In this document: one piece after another, positions 26,309 to 34,717 of the stretch
Layout of the letters: each line of letters begins with the position of its first letter
Position numbering within the stretch: position 1 is the first letter of the stretch
DNA from: Croceibacterium_A sp035555595
Lineage (GTDB): Bacteria > Pseudomonadota > Alphaproteobacteria > Sphingomonadales > Sphingomonadaceae
Assembly: GCA_035555595.1 (NCBI GenBank)
Contig: DATMGK010000073.1
Location: forward strand, 12,532 to 76,531
Direction of reading: 5' to 3'
Length of the DNA stretch: 64,000 nucleotides
Program-made: the position numbers and the translations under genes
The notes under the pieces: generated by a model
Databases searched by the model: none
The model's input: the letters and a program-made list of their open reading frames with translations, nothing else
Told to the model about the DNA's origin: nothing

Positions 26309-28159
26309 TTACGCCTTGCCGTTGATATAGCGGTCTACGGTGTGGGCCAGCACGTCCAGCGGCGAATTTCCGCCTTTGACCACCGCATCGTTGAACCCGC
26401 GCAGGTCATAGCGTGGGCCCATGGCCTGCTGCGCTCGGGCGCGCAGGCGCACGATTTCGCTGTGGCCCACCTTGTATCCGCAGGCCTGCCCTGGCCACGA
26501 ACAATAGCGATCGACTTCGCTTTCAACCTGCGAGCGCTTGTTGCCGTTGCGCTCCATGAAAAAGCTGATGCCCTGCTCACGGGTCCAGCGCTTGCGGTGC
26601 AATCCGGTATCCACGACCAGCCGGCAGGCGCGGAACGCCTGATCCTGAAGATAGCCCAGCCGCCATGCCGGGTTCTCGTCATAAGCGCCCAGTTCGTCCG
26701 CCAGTTGTTCGGCATACAGCGCCCACCCTTCGGAGAAGGCGTTGAAGGCCAGAATGGACCGGATCAGCGGCAATTGATTGGAATATTCGCCTTCCCACAC
26801 ATGGCCGGGGATGGTTTCGTGATGGACCAGCGTCGGCACGTCGAATTTCCGGTGCAGGTCGGTGGTCCGCAGGTTGATCCACATCTTGCCGGGGATCGAT
26901 CCGTCCTTGCTGCCCGCGCCGCCATAGGCGGTGGGCGCGCCCGGTTCTTCGGCCAGAGGCAGGCGGCGGACTTCCAGATCGGCGCGGACCACGGTGGAAA
27001 AGGCGCGCGGCATCTGCGCGCGAATCCACGCGATCCGCTCCTGAATGAAGGCCATGATTTCCGCCCGGCCGGGATCGCCATCCGCGAACTTGAAGCGCGG
27101 GTCTTCGCCCAGCGCGGTCATGCGGTCGCCCACGGACCCTTGGGTATAGCCCAGATCGCGCAGGATCGGGTCCATCCGGCCATGAATTTCATCGAGCTGG
27201 GTCAGGCCCATCTCGTGAATTTCCTCGGGCGTCATGCGCGTGGTGGTGCTGGCGCGCAGGCCCCAAGCATACCATTCGTCGCCATCGGGCCGCGCCCACG
27301 TTCCGGCATCGTCGGTCGCCAGCGGCTGTTGCCGCTTCAGTTCGGCAAGCTGGCGCTCCAGCGCGGCCGCGATCGGCCCGGTGGCGATGGGCTTTGCCCG
27401 CGCAGCCCAGTCGCCGGAAAGATTCGCCTCTGCCGTCTTGCGCGCCAGTGCATCGACTAGCGTGCCGCCCGCATGGGCATCGGCCAGAGAGGCTTCCATC
27501 TGCGGAATCGCCTTGGCGAGCAGGAAGGCAGGCGGGATCAGCCCGCGCGCAGCGGCGGCGCGTACACGCTCCAGCTCTCCCTCCAGCGCCGCCGGGACGG
27601 CTTCCAGACGAGATAGATAAGCGTCCGCATCAGCGGCATCGCGCACCGGCTGGTCGGAATCGAAAAAGCGGGGGAAGTCGATATATCCGCCCACGTTCTG
27701 GATCACGACATAGGGCGTATTGCGCCACGATCCCACGGCCACGTCGCCATAGGGCTGGGCGAAACCGTCCAGCGCGGTGGCATAGGCGCTTTCGACCACT
27801 TCGAAACTGGTGCGGGTCGCGGCGTCCAGCACGGATGTGTCCACCGCGCGCACCCGGTTCAGGTCGGTGCGCAGCGTCGCGGCATAGGCGTCTATGCCCT
27901 GCGGCGTCAGATCCTTCAGCCTGCCTCTCAGGGCGGCATGGGCGCCCACATCCACACCCAGCGTCGTCGCCCGCTCCGGCTCATGCGTCAGGAGGTTATA
28001 GGCGATCTCGTCCAGCAGAGCGTGGGGGTCGATCCCCGTTCCCTGAGCTCTCATGTCCTGGGAAAGCGTCGCGCAGCCCGGAACGGTCATCATCGCAACA
28101 CCGGCGCCAAGCCCGCCAAGGGCCTGACGCCGGGTGAAGGTTTCATTTGTAATCGGCAT
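26309..28159 (-). CDS. DUF885 family metallopeptidase-like protein, exported
   Basis: The 616-residue DUF885 protein has the family motif HHETIPGH near residue 446 and the downstream SEGWALYAEQLADELG. Together these resemble a gluzincin zinc site (HExxH-like plus a distal Glu). The N-terminus has a twin-Arg segment (TRRQALGG) followed by a hydrophobic stretch and VPGC, so it may be a Tat-exported lipoprotein. The substrate is unknown; peptides are the usual guess. It precedes the CFA-like gene by 77 bases. Confidence 0.92.
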   Translation of the reverse strand: MPITNETFTRRQALGGLGAGVAMMTVPGCATLSQDMRAQGTGIDPHALLDEIAYNLLTHEPERATTLGVDVGAHAALRGRLKDLTPQGIDAYAATLRTDLNRVRAVDTSVLDAATRTSFEVVESAYATALDGFAQPYGDVAVGSWRNTPYVVIQNVGGYIDFPRFFDSDQPVRDAADADAYLSRLEAVPAALEGELERVRAAAARGLIPPAFLLAKAIPQMEASLADAHAGGTLVDALARKTAEANLSGDWAARAKPIATGPIAAALERQLAELKRQQPLATDDAGTWARPDGDEWYAWGLRASTTTRMTPEEIHEMGLTQLDEIHGRMDPILRDLGYTQGSVGDRMTALGEDPRFKFADGDPGRAEIMAFIQERIAWIRAQMPRAFSTVVRADLEVRRLPLAEEPGAPTAYGGAGSKDGSIPGKMWINLRTTDLHRKFDVPTLVHHETIPGHVWEGEYSNQLPLIRSILAFNAFSEGWALYAEQLADELGAYDENPAWRLGYLQDQAFRACRLVVDTGLHRKRWTREQGISFFMERNGNKRSQVESEVDRYCSWPGQACGYKVGHSEIVRLRARAQQAMGPRYDLRGFNDAVVKGGNSPLDVLAHTVDRYINGKA

Positions 28160-28197
28160 GACCGGCTTTTCGCCGCATCTGCCGGATCAGGTCAAGC

Positions 28198-28566
28198 TCA
28201 GTCGAGGAAAGACGCGGGCACCTTGCCGCCGTTCTTCGCCAGCGCCTGCATGGTCTGGCGGTGCAGCAGGATGTTATCTTCGGCCGAACCGGAATAGCTG
28301 GTGTTGCCCAGTTCCTGCGCCAGCTCTTTGCGGTTTTCGTAGCTGGAATCGATGCCGACCACTTTCAGCAGGTCCACGATGGAGGTGCGCCAGTTCAGCT
28401 TGTCGGCGCCCGGCAGGGCGTCCAGCCGTGCTTCCACGTCCACTTCTTCGATTACCTGCGGCTGCGGCGCGACGGGCGCTGTCTGCGTTGTTGCTGCGGG
28501 GGCGGGAGCTTCCTGCGCCTTGGCCTTCCCGAAGATCGCGTTCTTGATCGAACTGAAAATACCCAT
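28198..28566 (-). CDS. DUF3597 family protein
   Basis: The 122-residue protein has the DUF3597 pattern: MGIFSSIKNAIFGKA at the N-terminus, an Ala/Pro linker, then VDVEARLDALPGADKLNWRT and SIVDLLKVVGIDSSYENRKE, ending in LAKNGGKVPASFLD. The conserved part is a small helical domain of unknown role, related in appearance to LysM-linked and peptidoglycan-associated small proteins. It is divergent from the DUF937 gene, with 180 bases between them that hold no gene. Confidence 0.88.
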   Translation of the reverse strand: MGIFSSIKNAIFGKAKAQEAPAPAATTQTAPVAPQPQVIEEVDVEARLDALPGADKLNWRTSIVDLLKVVGIDSSYENRKELAQELGNTSYSGSAEDNILLHRQTMQALAKNGGKVPASFLD

Positions 28567-28747
28567 GGAAATCTCCTCTGCCTCAGAGTGGAAAAGCTGG
28601 ACCCCACACCGTTTACGAGACTCTGAAGACTCGGTGGTGACTTCTGTTCCCGGCCGGATGGCTCTAAGAGGTTCCTCGGGTTCGAGGCGCGGGTCAACAA
28701 CCAGGGACGGCTTTTACAAGCTGTTACAATTCGGAAAGAACTCTCGC

Positions 28748-29365
28748 ATGGATATGGTTCAAATACTGCGGAGCAGCGGCGGGCTTGATGCAATGGCGAA
28801 GCAACTGGGCGTAAGCCCGGCTACCGCCAAGGAAGGCGCCGAAGTTTTGCTGCCAGCCATTCTCGGTGGCTTCAAGAAACGCGGTCAAGCGGCCGGTGGG
28901 GGTGAGGCCGGAATTGGCGACCTCATCGGCATGCTCGGCGGCCTCGGCGGTGGCGGTCTGCTGGAAAGCGTGATCGGCCCGCAGGCGACCGATGTTTCCC
29001 GCGGCAACGATGTGCTGGGCCAGATTTTCGGCTCCAAGGATGTCAGCCGTCAGGTCGCCGGTCAGGCTTCGTCCACCAGCGGCATCAGCCCGGAACTGCT
29101 CAAGCAGATGCTGCCCATTCTGGCGATGCTGGTGGGCGGCTATCTCTCATCGCGCGCATCGGGCACCAGCGGCACCACGTCCGCGCCTACACCCGCGCCG
29201 GGCGGCGGCATTCTGGGCAACATTCTGGGGTCGGTGCTGGGTGGTGGCGGTTCGGCGGCGGCCGGATCGGGTCTTGGCGGGATCGGCGCGATGCTCGATC
29301 TTGATGGCGACGGAAATCCGCTGGACGACATCATCGGCATGGCGGGTAAGCTCGGCGGCCGATGA
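28748..29365 (+). CDS. DUF937 family protein
   Basis: The 205-residue DUF937 protein has a helical N-terminus (SSGGLDAMAKQLGVSPATAK) typical of YidB-like domains, then long Gly-rich stretches, a hydrophobic segment (LKQMLPILAMLVGGYLSS), and a C-terminal calcium-loop-like DLDGDGNPLDDI. The last motif also occurs in the 55.2 kb relative (DRDGDGSVVDDI). Function is unknown. It overlaps the next small membrane-protein gene by 4 bases (ATGA). Confidence 0.85.
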   Translation: MDMVQILRSSGGLDAMAKQLGVSPATAKEGAEVLLPAILGGFKKRGQAAGGGEAGIGDLIGMLGGLGGGGLLESVIGPQATDVSRGNDVLGQIFGSKDVSRQVAGQASSTSGISPELLKQMLPILAMLVGGYLSSRASGTSGTTSAPTPAPGGGILGNILGSVLGGGGSAAAGSGLGGIGAMLDLDGDGNPLDDIIGMAGKLGGR

Positions 29366-29571
29366 ATCTCGCAACTGTTCTATCCATCGTCATGCTGGCC
29401 GCGCTCGCACTCGTTGCGGGCGCGGTGCTGCTGTGGCGTCGGGGCCAGCGCGGCAAGGCCGGGCTGATGCTGGTGCTGGCCGCGATAATGGTGGCCAACG
29501 TGCTCATCTGGACGATTCCCGACAGCGGCGGCGTCGCTCCGATCGACCGCATGGAACAGGGGCCGGGCTAG
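29362..29571 (+). CDS. small two-helix membrane protein
   Basis: The 69-residue protein has two hydrophobic helices (about residues 3-25 and 33-52) joined by the basic loop RRGQRGKAG, with a short polar tail. Its ATG overlaps the DUF937 stop, which implies translational coupling. No family is recognised. A hairpin spans its stop codon and probably ends the transcript. Confidence 0.7.
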   Translation: MNLATVLSIVMLAALALVAGAVLLWRRGQRGKAGLMLVLAAIMVANVLIWTIPDSGGVAPIDRMEQGPG

Positions 29572-29583
29572 GAAGCCGGCCCC
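29559..29583 (+). terminator. terminator-like hairpin after the DUF937 operon
   Basis: GGGGCCGG at the end of the small membrane-protein gene pairs with CCGGCCCC shortly after it, and TTGTCCCTCTTG follows. It also faces the end of the TonB-family gene on the other strand. Confidence 0.5.
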
Positions 29584-29621
29584 TTGTCCCTCTTGCTCGC
29601 CATCGCGCGCGAGGGTTCAGC

Positions 29622-30299
29622 CTACCGTTTCGGTATCTCCCACCTCACCGACCCGCTGTAGGTGCCCAGCACCTTGGCCCCGTTGCCGTCGGTCGCTGTG
29701 GAGAAGCGCGCCCGTCGTTCGATCAGGCGACAGGTCGTCTGATCCAGCAGGGTATCGCCGGTCGATGTGGTGATCTCGCAGCTCGATACACGGCCATTCG
29801 TGCCGATCACCAGCCGATAGCGGGCCGTGCCCTCGTTACCGTCCACCAGTGACCGGCGCGGATAATCGTCTGATGTGATCCATCCCTTTGCCTCATTGCT
29901 CGGCCGCGCCGCGACGGGCTGCGTGACCGGGATGGGGCGGGGTGTGGGCGTGATCGTCGGAATCGGGTCAGGGTTTGCAATCACATCTGTGACCAGCGTG
30001 GTCGGATCAAACACATCCACCGCTGTATCGGGAAAGGGGGCGATGGTGACTGGCGGCAGCGGCGCCACGATAGGCGGCGCGACAGACGCGGTGGCTTCTG
30101 GCGGTTGGGTCGGCGTCGGATCGGGAATGGGCGGTACCTTGAAGTCTATGATCTCTTCCCGCTCCGGTGCCGCCTGCCTGACGCCGGTCATTGTCAGTCC
30201 GACGATTACCAGCAGGGCGATAGTGCCGTTTATCGCGATCGTTCCGGCCAGCGCTCCCGCGCGCCGTCGTGGGTCTTGCACCTGATTGAGATAAGACAT
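29622..30299 (-). CDS. TonB family energy transducer
   Basis: The 225-residue protein has one N-terminal transmembrane helix (about residues 18-42), a long Pro-rich periplasmic spacer with PIPDPTPTQPP and ITPTPRPIPV, and a C-terminal TonB-like domain with DDYPRRSL, GTARYRLVIGTNGRVSSCEI and LLDQTTCRLIERRARF. Such proteins pass proton-motive energy to outer-membrane receptors. ExbB/ExbD genes are not adjacent. An AT-rich dyad about 55 bases upstream may control it. Confidence 0.88.
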   Translation of the reverse strand: MSYLNQVQDPRRRAGALAGTIAINGTIALLVIVGLTMTGVRQAAPEREEIIDFKVPPIPDPTPTQPPEATASVAPPIVAPLPPVTIAPFPDTAVDVFDPTTLVTDVIANPDPIPTITPTPRPIPVTQPVAARPSNEAKGWITSDDYPRRSLVDGNEGTARYRLVIGTNGRVSSCEITTSTGDTLLDQTTCRLIERRARFSTATDGNGAKVLGTYSGSVRWEIPKR

Positions 30300-30352
30300 G
30301 GCTCGCTCCTCTCCTTATCGGATCGCCCCGCGGGCGGATGAGGGCGATCATC

Positions 30353-30370
30353 GTAATGATGTAACATTAC
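30353..30370 (-). promoter_or_regulatory. AT-rich dyad upstream of the TonB-family gene
   Basis: GTAATGATGTAACATTAC has 6-base inverted arms (GTAATG/CATTAC). It agrees at 14 of 18 positions with a Zur-type palindrome of the form GAAATGTTATAACATTTC as I recall it. It stands out in G+C-rich DNA before a TonB-type gene, which would fit control by a metal-uptake repressor. The repressor identity is inferred only. Confidence 0.4.
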
Positions 30371-30385
30371 TATAAGGGGTCGAGC

Positions 30386-30417
30386 GAAACAAGGCCCTGC
30401 GACGCAGGCCCTGTTTC
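30386..30417 (-). terminator. terminator-like hairpin after the alpha/beta hydrolase gene
   Basis: On the minus strand GAAACAGGGCCTGCG and CGCAGGGCCTTGTTTC form a long stem with small bulges and a very short loop, 16 bases after the hydrolase stop. Confidence 0.55.
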
Positions 30418-30433
30418 AATCAGCCGACGATGT

Positions 30434-31090
30434 TCAGCGGATGGTGCAGCTCGGGTCGAGCCGGAAGTTCAGATAGTTGTCCACCGAACCCATCAGTTCT
30501 TCGATCTCGTTCTCGAAGAAGTGGTTGGCGCGGGGGATTTCCTCGTGATGGATGGTGATGTGCTTCTGCGTCCGCAGCTTCTCCACCAGTTTCACCACGG
30601 AATTCGGCTGCACCACCGTGTCCGCCGCACCCTGAATGAAGATGCCGCTGGCGGGGCAGGGCGCCAGGAACGAGAAATCGTACATGTTGGCGGGCGGCGC
30701 GATGGAGATGAAGCCGCGAATCTCCGGTCGGCGCATCAACAGCTGCATGCCGATCAGCGCGCCGAAGCTCACGCCCGCGACCCACGTCGTCTGCGCTTCG
30801 GGGTGAATCGTCTGCACCCAGTCCAGCGCGCTCGCCGCGTCGCTCAGCTCGCCGATGCCGTTGTCGAAGCTGCCCTGACTGCGGCCGACTCCGCGGAAGT
30901 TGAAACGCAGCGTGGCGAAACCGCGATCCACGAAGGTCTTGTACAGCCGCTGCACGATGCGGTCGTTCATCGTGCCACCGCCCTGTGTGTGCGGATGCAG
31001 GATCATCGCCACCGGCGCGCGGGGGCGCGGGGCGGGGGAGAAACGACCTTCAAGGCGGCCTTCAGGGCCGGGAAAGATAACGGAGGGCAT
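30434..31090 (-). CDS. alpha/beta hydrolase
   Basis: The 218-residue hydrolase has the fold's core: a FNFRGVGRSQG oxyanion-region loop, the nucleophile elbow GVSFGA (Ser) near residue 108, an acid-bearing QGAADTVV, and a His in IPRANHFF. This matches the short CAP20/DUF-type prokaryotic hydrolases (YpfH/DienOL-like), and the substrate is unknown. The ATG gives MPSVIFPGPEGRLEGRFSP, the family's normal start; the longer frame upstream is not protein-like. It is divergent from the cysteine desulfurase pair. Confidence 0.88.
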   Translation of the reverse strand: MPSVIFPGPEGRLEGRFSPAPRPRAPVAMILHPHTQGGGTMNDRIVQRLYKTFVDRGFATLRFNFRGVGRSQGSFDNGIGELSDAASALDWVQTIHPEAQTTWVAGVSFGALIGMQLLMRRPEIRGFISIAPPANMYDFSFLAPCPASGIFIQGAADTVVQPNSVVKLVEKLRTQKHITIHHEEIPRANHFFENEIEELMGSVDNYLNFRLDPSCTIR

Positions 31091-31190
31091 AGGGCTCGCT
31101 CTAAGGAACTGATTGTTCCGGCCACACGACTGGCGTCCGGAGAGTGCGGGGCTATATAGTGACCGTGCAACTTTTCGCAATTCCCGCGCA

Positions 31191-32261
31191 ATGACCCGCA
31201 TTTATCTCGATCATGCCGCGACCACGCCCCTGCGCCCCGAAGCGCGCGATGCCATGCTGCGCGGCTTCGATATCTGGGCCAATGCCTCCAGCCCCCACGC
31301 CGAAGGCCGCGCCGCCCGCGCCGCGCTCGAAGATGCGCGCGAACGGGTAAAAACGGCGCTCGGCTGGACGGGCGAAGTGATCTTCACCTCGGGCGCGAGC
31401 GAGGCCTTGGCCATCGGCCTCGGCCGCGCGAAGGCCGACCGCCGCCTGATCTCCGCCGTGGAGCACGACTCCGTGTTCCGCGCCGCGCCCGACGCGCAGA
31501 TACTGCCTGTCGGCAAGGACGATGATGGCTGCGCCGCGCTCGATACCGATGCTCTGGCCCTGGCGCTGTCCTCCGGTGGCCCGGCTGTTGTCGCCGTGCA
31601 GTCGATCAACCCGGAAACCGGCACGGTCATGCTGCCGCATGATGACGAGACTATCGCCGCCATGGTGCGTGAAGGTGGCGGCATATTCCTGGCCGACTGT
31701 TCCCAATCGGGCGGCAAGGTGCCGCTGCCCGATGCGGACATGGTGGTGATCTCCGCTCACAAGCTTGGCGGCCCGATCGGCATCGGTGCGCTGCTGCTGC
31801 GCGATTATGCGCTGCTCGAACCGAGCGGCGGGCAGGAACGCGGCTATCGCGCGGGCACGGAAAACCTGCCTGCCGCGATGGGCTTCGCCGCCGCGCTGGA
31901 AGCGGGCGGGATTGAGAATTGGCCCACGTCCTACCCCCAGCGTTTCGATTTCAAGGATGAGCTTCGCCATCACGGCGATGTTCTGCGGCTTGGCCGGCAA
32001 TGCTCGCACATCCTCGCGCTCACCTCTGAAAAGATCAGCGCGGCCGCACTGCTCATCCGGCTTGATGCAATGGGCTTCGCCATTTCCGCTGGCAGCGCCT
32101 GTTCCTCTGGCACGCTGAAACGCAGCCGCACGCTCGCCGCTTTCGGCATTGATGAGGATACGGCCAGCCGCACCGTGCGCGTCAGCATCGGTTGGAGCAC
32201 GACCGAGGCTGATCTCATCGCCTTTTTGAATGCGTGGCAGGAAGTGGCTGCATCGGCATGA
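31191..32261 (+). CDS. cysteine desulfurase-like aminotransferase (class V), first of two
   Basis: This PLP enzyme family moves sulfur from cysteine to Fe-S or thio-cofactor biosynthesis. The 356-residue protein has YLDHAATTPLRPEA, FTSGASEAL, VEHDSVF, the PLP-Lys in SAHKLGGPIGIGA, RAGTENLPA, and a Cys loop GSACSSGTL. Both the Lys and the persulfide Cys are thus present. It is shorter than IscS because the segment after GTENLPA is compact. Its stop overlaps the start of a second desulfurase gene (ATGA), so the two are translated together. Confidence 0.9.
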   Translation: MTRIYLDHAATTPLRPEARDAMLRGFDIWANASSPHAEGRAARAALEDARERVKTALGWTGEVIFTSGASEALAIGLGRAKADRRLISAVEHDSVFRAAPDAQILPVGKDDDGCAALDTDALALALSSGGPAVVAVQSINPETGTVMLPHDDETIAAMVREGGGIFLADCSQSGGKVPLPDADMVVISAHKLGGPIGIGALLLRDYALLEPSGGQERGYRAGTENLPAAMGFAAALEAGGIENWPTSYPQRFDFKDELRHHGDVLRLGRQCSHILALTSEKISAAALLIRLDAMGFAISAGSACSSGTLKRSRTLAAFGIDEDTASRTVRVSIGWSTTEADLIAFLNAWQEVAASA

Positions 32262-33343
32262 TCTACCTCGACAATCAGGCGACGACTCCGCTCGCGCCCG
32301 AAGCGAGGGAAGCCATGCTGAAATGGCTCGACGGCCCCGGCAGTACTGGCTTCGGAAACCCGCACAGCGCGCACCGCATGGGCCGTCAGGCCGAAGCGGC
32401 GGTGGAACTGGCGCGCGAACGGGTCGCCGCGCTGTTCCCTCCCGGTGGCACGGTGATCTTCACCGGCAGCGCGACGGAGGCGCTCAATCTCGCCCTGCGT
32501 GGGTGTGATCCGGGCCGGGCGGGGCGGCCGGTTGCCGTCAGCGCCATCGAACATTCCGCCGTGCTCAACACCGCGCTCGACCTGCCCGGAGACACCACCA
32601 TCCTGCCGGTGGATCGCGACGGTCTGGTCGATCCGCAAGTGGCCCTTCCGCCCGGCGTTGGCGTGGTCGCGGTGATGCAGGTCAATAACGAGATCGGTAC
32701 CGTGCAACCCGTGGCCGATCTTTATACCCGCGCACGGGCGGCGGGCGCTCTTTTCGTGTGTGACGCCGTGCAGGCGGCGGGTCGCATGGCGATAGCGGAG
32801 GCAGACCTGATCGCCGTGTCCGCGCACAAGTTCTACGGCCCCAAGGGAATCGGCGCGCTGTGGATTCGCGATGGGGTGGATCTGCACCCGGTGCTGACCG
32901 GAGGCGGGCAGGAGGGCGGCCTGCGATCCGGCACGCTCAGCCCGGCGCTTTGTGCTGGCATGGGCGCGGCGGCGCAGCTCGCGATGGAGCGAATGGAGGA
33001 AGACGCCGCGCATGCCGGCGCCTTGTGGGACCGCGCGCAGCAGCTTTTCTCCGGCTGGCAGATCAACGGCAGCACGCGGCACCGCTACAAGGGCAATCTC
33101 AATATTCGCCGCGACGGGCTCGACGTCGGTCGCCTGATGTCGGACACGCGCAGTGTGATGTTCTCCACCGGCTCCGCTTGTGCCAGCGAAAGCGGCAAGC
33201 CCAGCCGCATTCTCGCGGCCATAGGGCTGACGCAAGATCAGTCGCGCGGCTCCATCCGGCTGGGCTTCGGGCGATACACAACAACGGCAGAGCTTGAAGA
33301 AGCCGCCGGAATGATTAATCGTGCTGCAGCGCAACAAGGATAA
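32258..33343 (+). CDS. cysteine desulfurase, second of two
   Basis: The 361-residue class V PLP enzyme has IYLDNQATTPLAPEA, FTGSATEALNLAL, IEHSAVL, a PLP-Lys in SAHKFYGPKGIGAL, RSGTLSPALCAG and the persulfide Cys in STGSACASESGKPS. It is closer to NifS/IscS than the first copy. The start is ATG overlapping the previous stop; a longer start 24 bases upstream is less likely. A [2Fe-2S] ferredoxin follows within 6 bases. The arrangement suggests a dedicated Fe-S or sulfur-transfer unit. Confidence 0.93.
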   Translation: MIYLDNQATTPLAPEAREAMLKWLDGPGSTGFGNPHSAHRMGRQAEAAVELARERVAALFPPGGTVIFTGSATEALNLALRGCDPGRAGRPVAVSAIEHSAVLNTALDLPGDTTILPVDRDGLVDPQVALPPGVGVVAVMQVNNEIGTVQPVADLYTRARAAGALFVCDAVQAAGRMAIAEADLIAVSAHKFYGPKGIGALWIRDGVDLHPVLTGGGQEGGLRSGTLSPALCAGMGAAAQLAMERMEEDAAHAGALWDRAQQLFSGWQINGSTRHRYKGNLNIRRDGLDVGRLMSDTRSVMFSTGSACASESGKPSRILAAIGLTQDQSRGSIRLGFGRYTTTAELEEAAGMINRAAAQQG

Positions 33344-33348
33344 CGGAC

Positions 33349-33678
33349 ATTCGCGTCACCTTCGTTACACGCGACGGCGAAAAGCTGGATGCAACGGCTC
33401 AGCCCGGTGATGTCCTGCTGGGCGTCGCCCAGGCGGCTGGAATGCCGCTGGAGGGGACGTGCGAAGGGCAGATGGCCTGCTCCACCTGCCACGTCATCGT
33501 CGCGCCCGAATGGTTCGACAGGCTGCCCGAAGCGGTGGAGGACGAGGAAGACATGCTCGATCTCGCCGCCGGGGCCGTCCGCACCAGCCGCCTGTCCTGC
33601 CAGATCGAACTGACCGACGACCTCGACGGCATCGAAGTCCGCATCCCCGCCGACAGCCACGACATGCAGCGCAGCTGA
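33349..33678 (+). CDS. [2Fe-2S] ferredoxin, apparently with an ATT start
   Basis: The product is a 109-residue adrenodoxin-type ferredoxin that passes single electrons, here probably for Fe-S assembly. The cluster ligands are the C-x5-C-x2-C of CEGQMACSTC plus a later Cys in RLSCQIEL. The expected N-terminal strands (RVTFVTRDGEKLDAT) lie directly after an ATT codon that sits 8 bases behind AAGGA. No ATG, GTG or TTG is in frame between the previous stop and this point. The first in-frame ATG, 93 bases later, would remove those strands and start just before the first Cys. Confidence 0.88.
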   Translation: MRVTFVTRDGEKLDATAQPGDVLLGVAQAAGMPLEGTCEGQMACSTCHVIVAPEWFDRLPEAVEDEEDMLDLAAGAVRTSRLSCQIELTDDLDGIEVRIPADSHDMQRS

Positions 33679-33680
33679 TT

Positions 33681-33705
33681 CCTCCCCGGGGACTGCCCGG
33701 GGAGG
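33681..33705. terminator. bidirectional terminator-like hairpin
   Basis: A perfect 10-base stem (CCTCCCCGGG/CCCGGGGAGG) with a GACTG loop lies between the convergent ferredoxin and DUF4349 genes. It can serve both strands. Confidence 0.7.
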
Positions 33706-33715
33706 GTTCCAGTAC

Positions 33716-34579
33716 TTATGCTTCGGCTTCGACCGGCTCAAACCTGCGTCGCAACTTGCGGATTCCCAGCACCGCGAGTGCTAGAGGTCCGCCGATGGCG
33801 CCGAGAATTATTAAGATGGCGATCATGCTGCCCAGAACACCGCCAAGAGCCCCCCACGCACCCTTGATTGGGGCGAGGAATGCGCCGCCGGGCACCGCTG
33901 ACTCGTAAGCGATTTTTATCTGGCTGAAGGCTGTTCGGCCCCTCTGTTCGTTCAGCCAACTCTGCGCCTGATCGATCTCCTCATTCACTTGCGCCACGCC
34001 CCGTTCCGCTTGAACGAGTTCTTGCACAGTGCCCTTTCGCGTCCTCAGTGCTTCCATCAACCGATCACGCAAGGCTACTCGGCTGCGCAGCCGCGCTTCG
34101 GTATCCACGATGGATTTCGCTAAGTCTTCACCACGGATATTTGCAGCGATCGCTTCCGCGCCAGAGGCAACGGCCGTGTCAGAGAGGCTGGTGGCAAATA
34201 TCCGCGCCTTGTCTGAGGCCACCTTAAGGTGGAGTGCGCCAGAGATGGCTTCTTCGTCTCCGGTGCGATCCAGAGATACTATCTGGCACGCATAAGGGCC
34301 AAGCGCTTCGCACATCTCAACATGCCTTTGCTGGAGTGGCGCGATTTCCTGGCCGGAAAGGCGGAAACGATAATCGAAAATATAGGCCATTCTAGGCAGC
34401 GAAACGGGAATCTCTGCCCGCTCGACGACTGATGTCGTCTCTGTAGTCACTTCCGCGCCAAGTGCTTCGAGTGCCGAATCTTCAGAGCTTTGTGTCCAAT
34501 CCTCGTCCGAAGCTTCGGAACAGGCTGCCAGCACCAGCAGACCAAGGGGAGAGAGCCATTTCAACGTAGAACGCTTCAT
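33716..34579 (-). CDS. DUF4349 lipoprotein
   Basis: The 287-residue protein has a lipoprotein signal (LKWLSPLGLLVLAAC, lipobox LAAC). It is followed by a DUF4349 domain whose middle part (about residues 140-210) is a coiled coil with SIVDTEARLRSRVALRDRL and LVQAERGVAQVNEEIDQAQS. A C-terminal transmembrane helix (GSMIAILIILGAIGGPLALAVL) and a basic tail end the protein. It is thus tied to the envelope at both ends. Function is unknown. The chosen ATG gives MKRSTLKW; another ATG is one codon upstream. Confidence 0.88.
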   Translation of the reverse strand: MKRSTLKWLSPLGLLVLAACSEASDEDWTQSSEDSALEALGAEVTTETTSVVERAEIPVSLPRMAYIFDYRFRLSGQEIAPLQQRHVEMCEALGPYACQIVSLDRTGDEEAISGALHLKVASDKARIFATSLSDTAVASGAEAIAANIRGEDLAKSIVDTEARLRSRVALRDRLMEALRTRKGTVQELVQAERGVAQVNEEIDQAQSWLNEQRGRTAFSQIKIAYESAVPGGAFLAPIKGAWGALGGVLGSMIAILIILGAIGGPLALAVLGIRKLRRRFEPVEAEA

Positions 34580-34717
34580 CATACGCCTCCTTCTCGCCAT
34601 AGTTTCGCCTTATTTATGCCACATTGTGATTCTGGCCAAATGGAATCGGCGGCCGATTTGTTGAAACCCGCCAGCTTACGCCTGTCGCGTCCGGCGCGCC
34701 GCTGCTAGGGCGGCTGC

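Noticed and set aside
28670..28705. GGTTCGAG resembling a tRNA T-loop
   Set aside because: The flanking bases do not form a T-stem, and no anticodon or acceptor arm fits.
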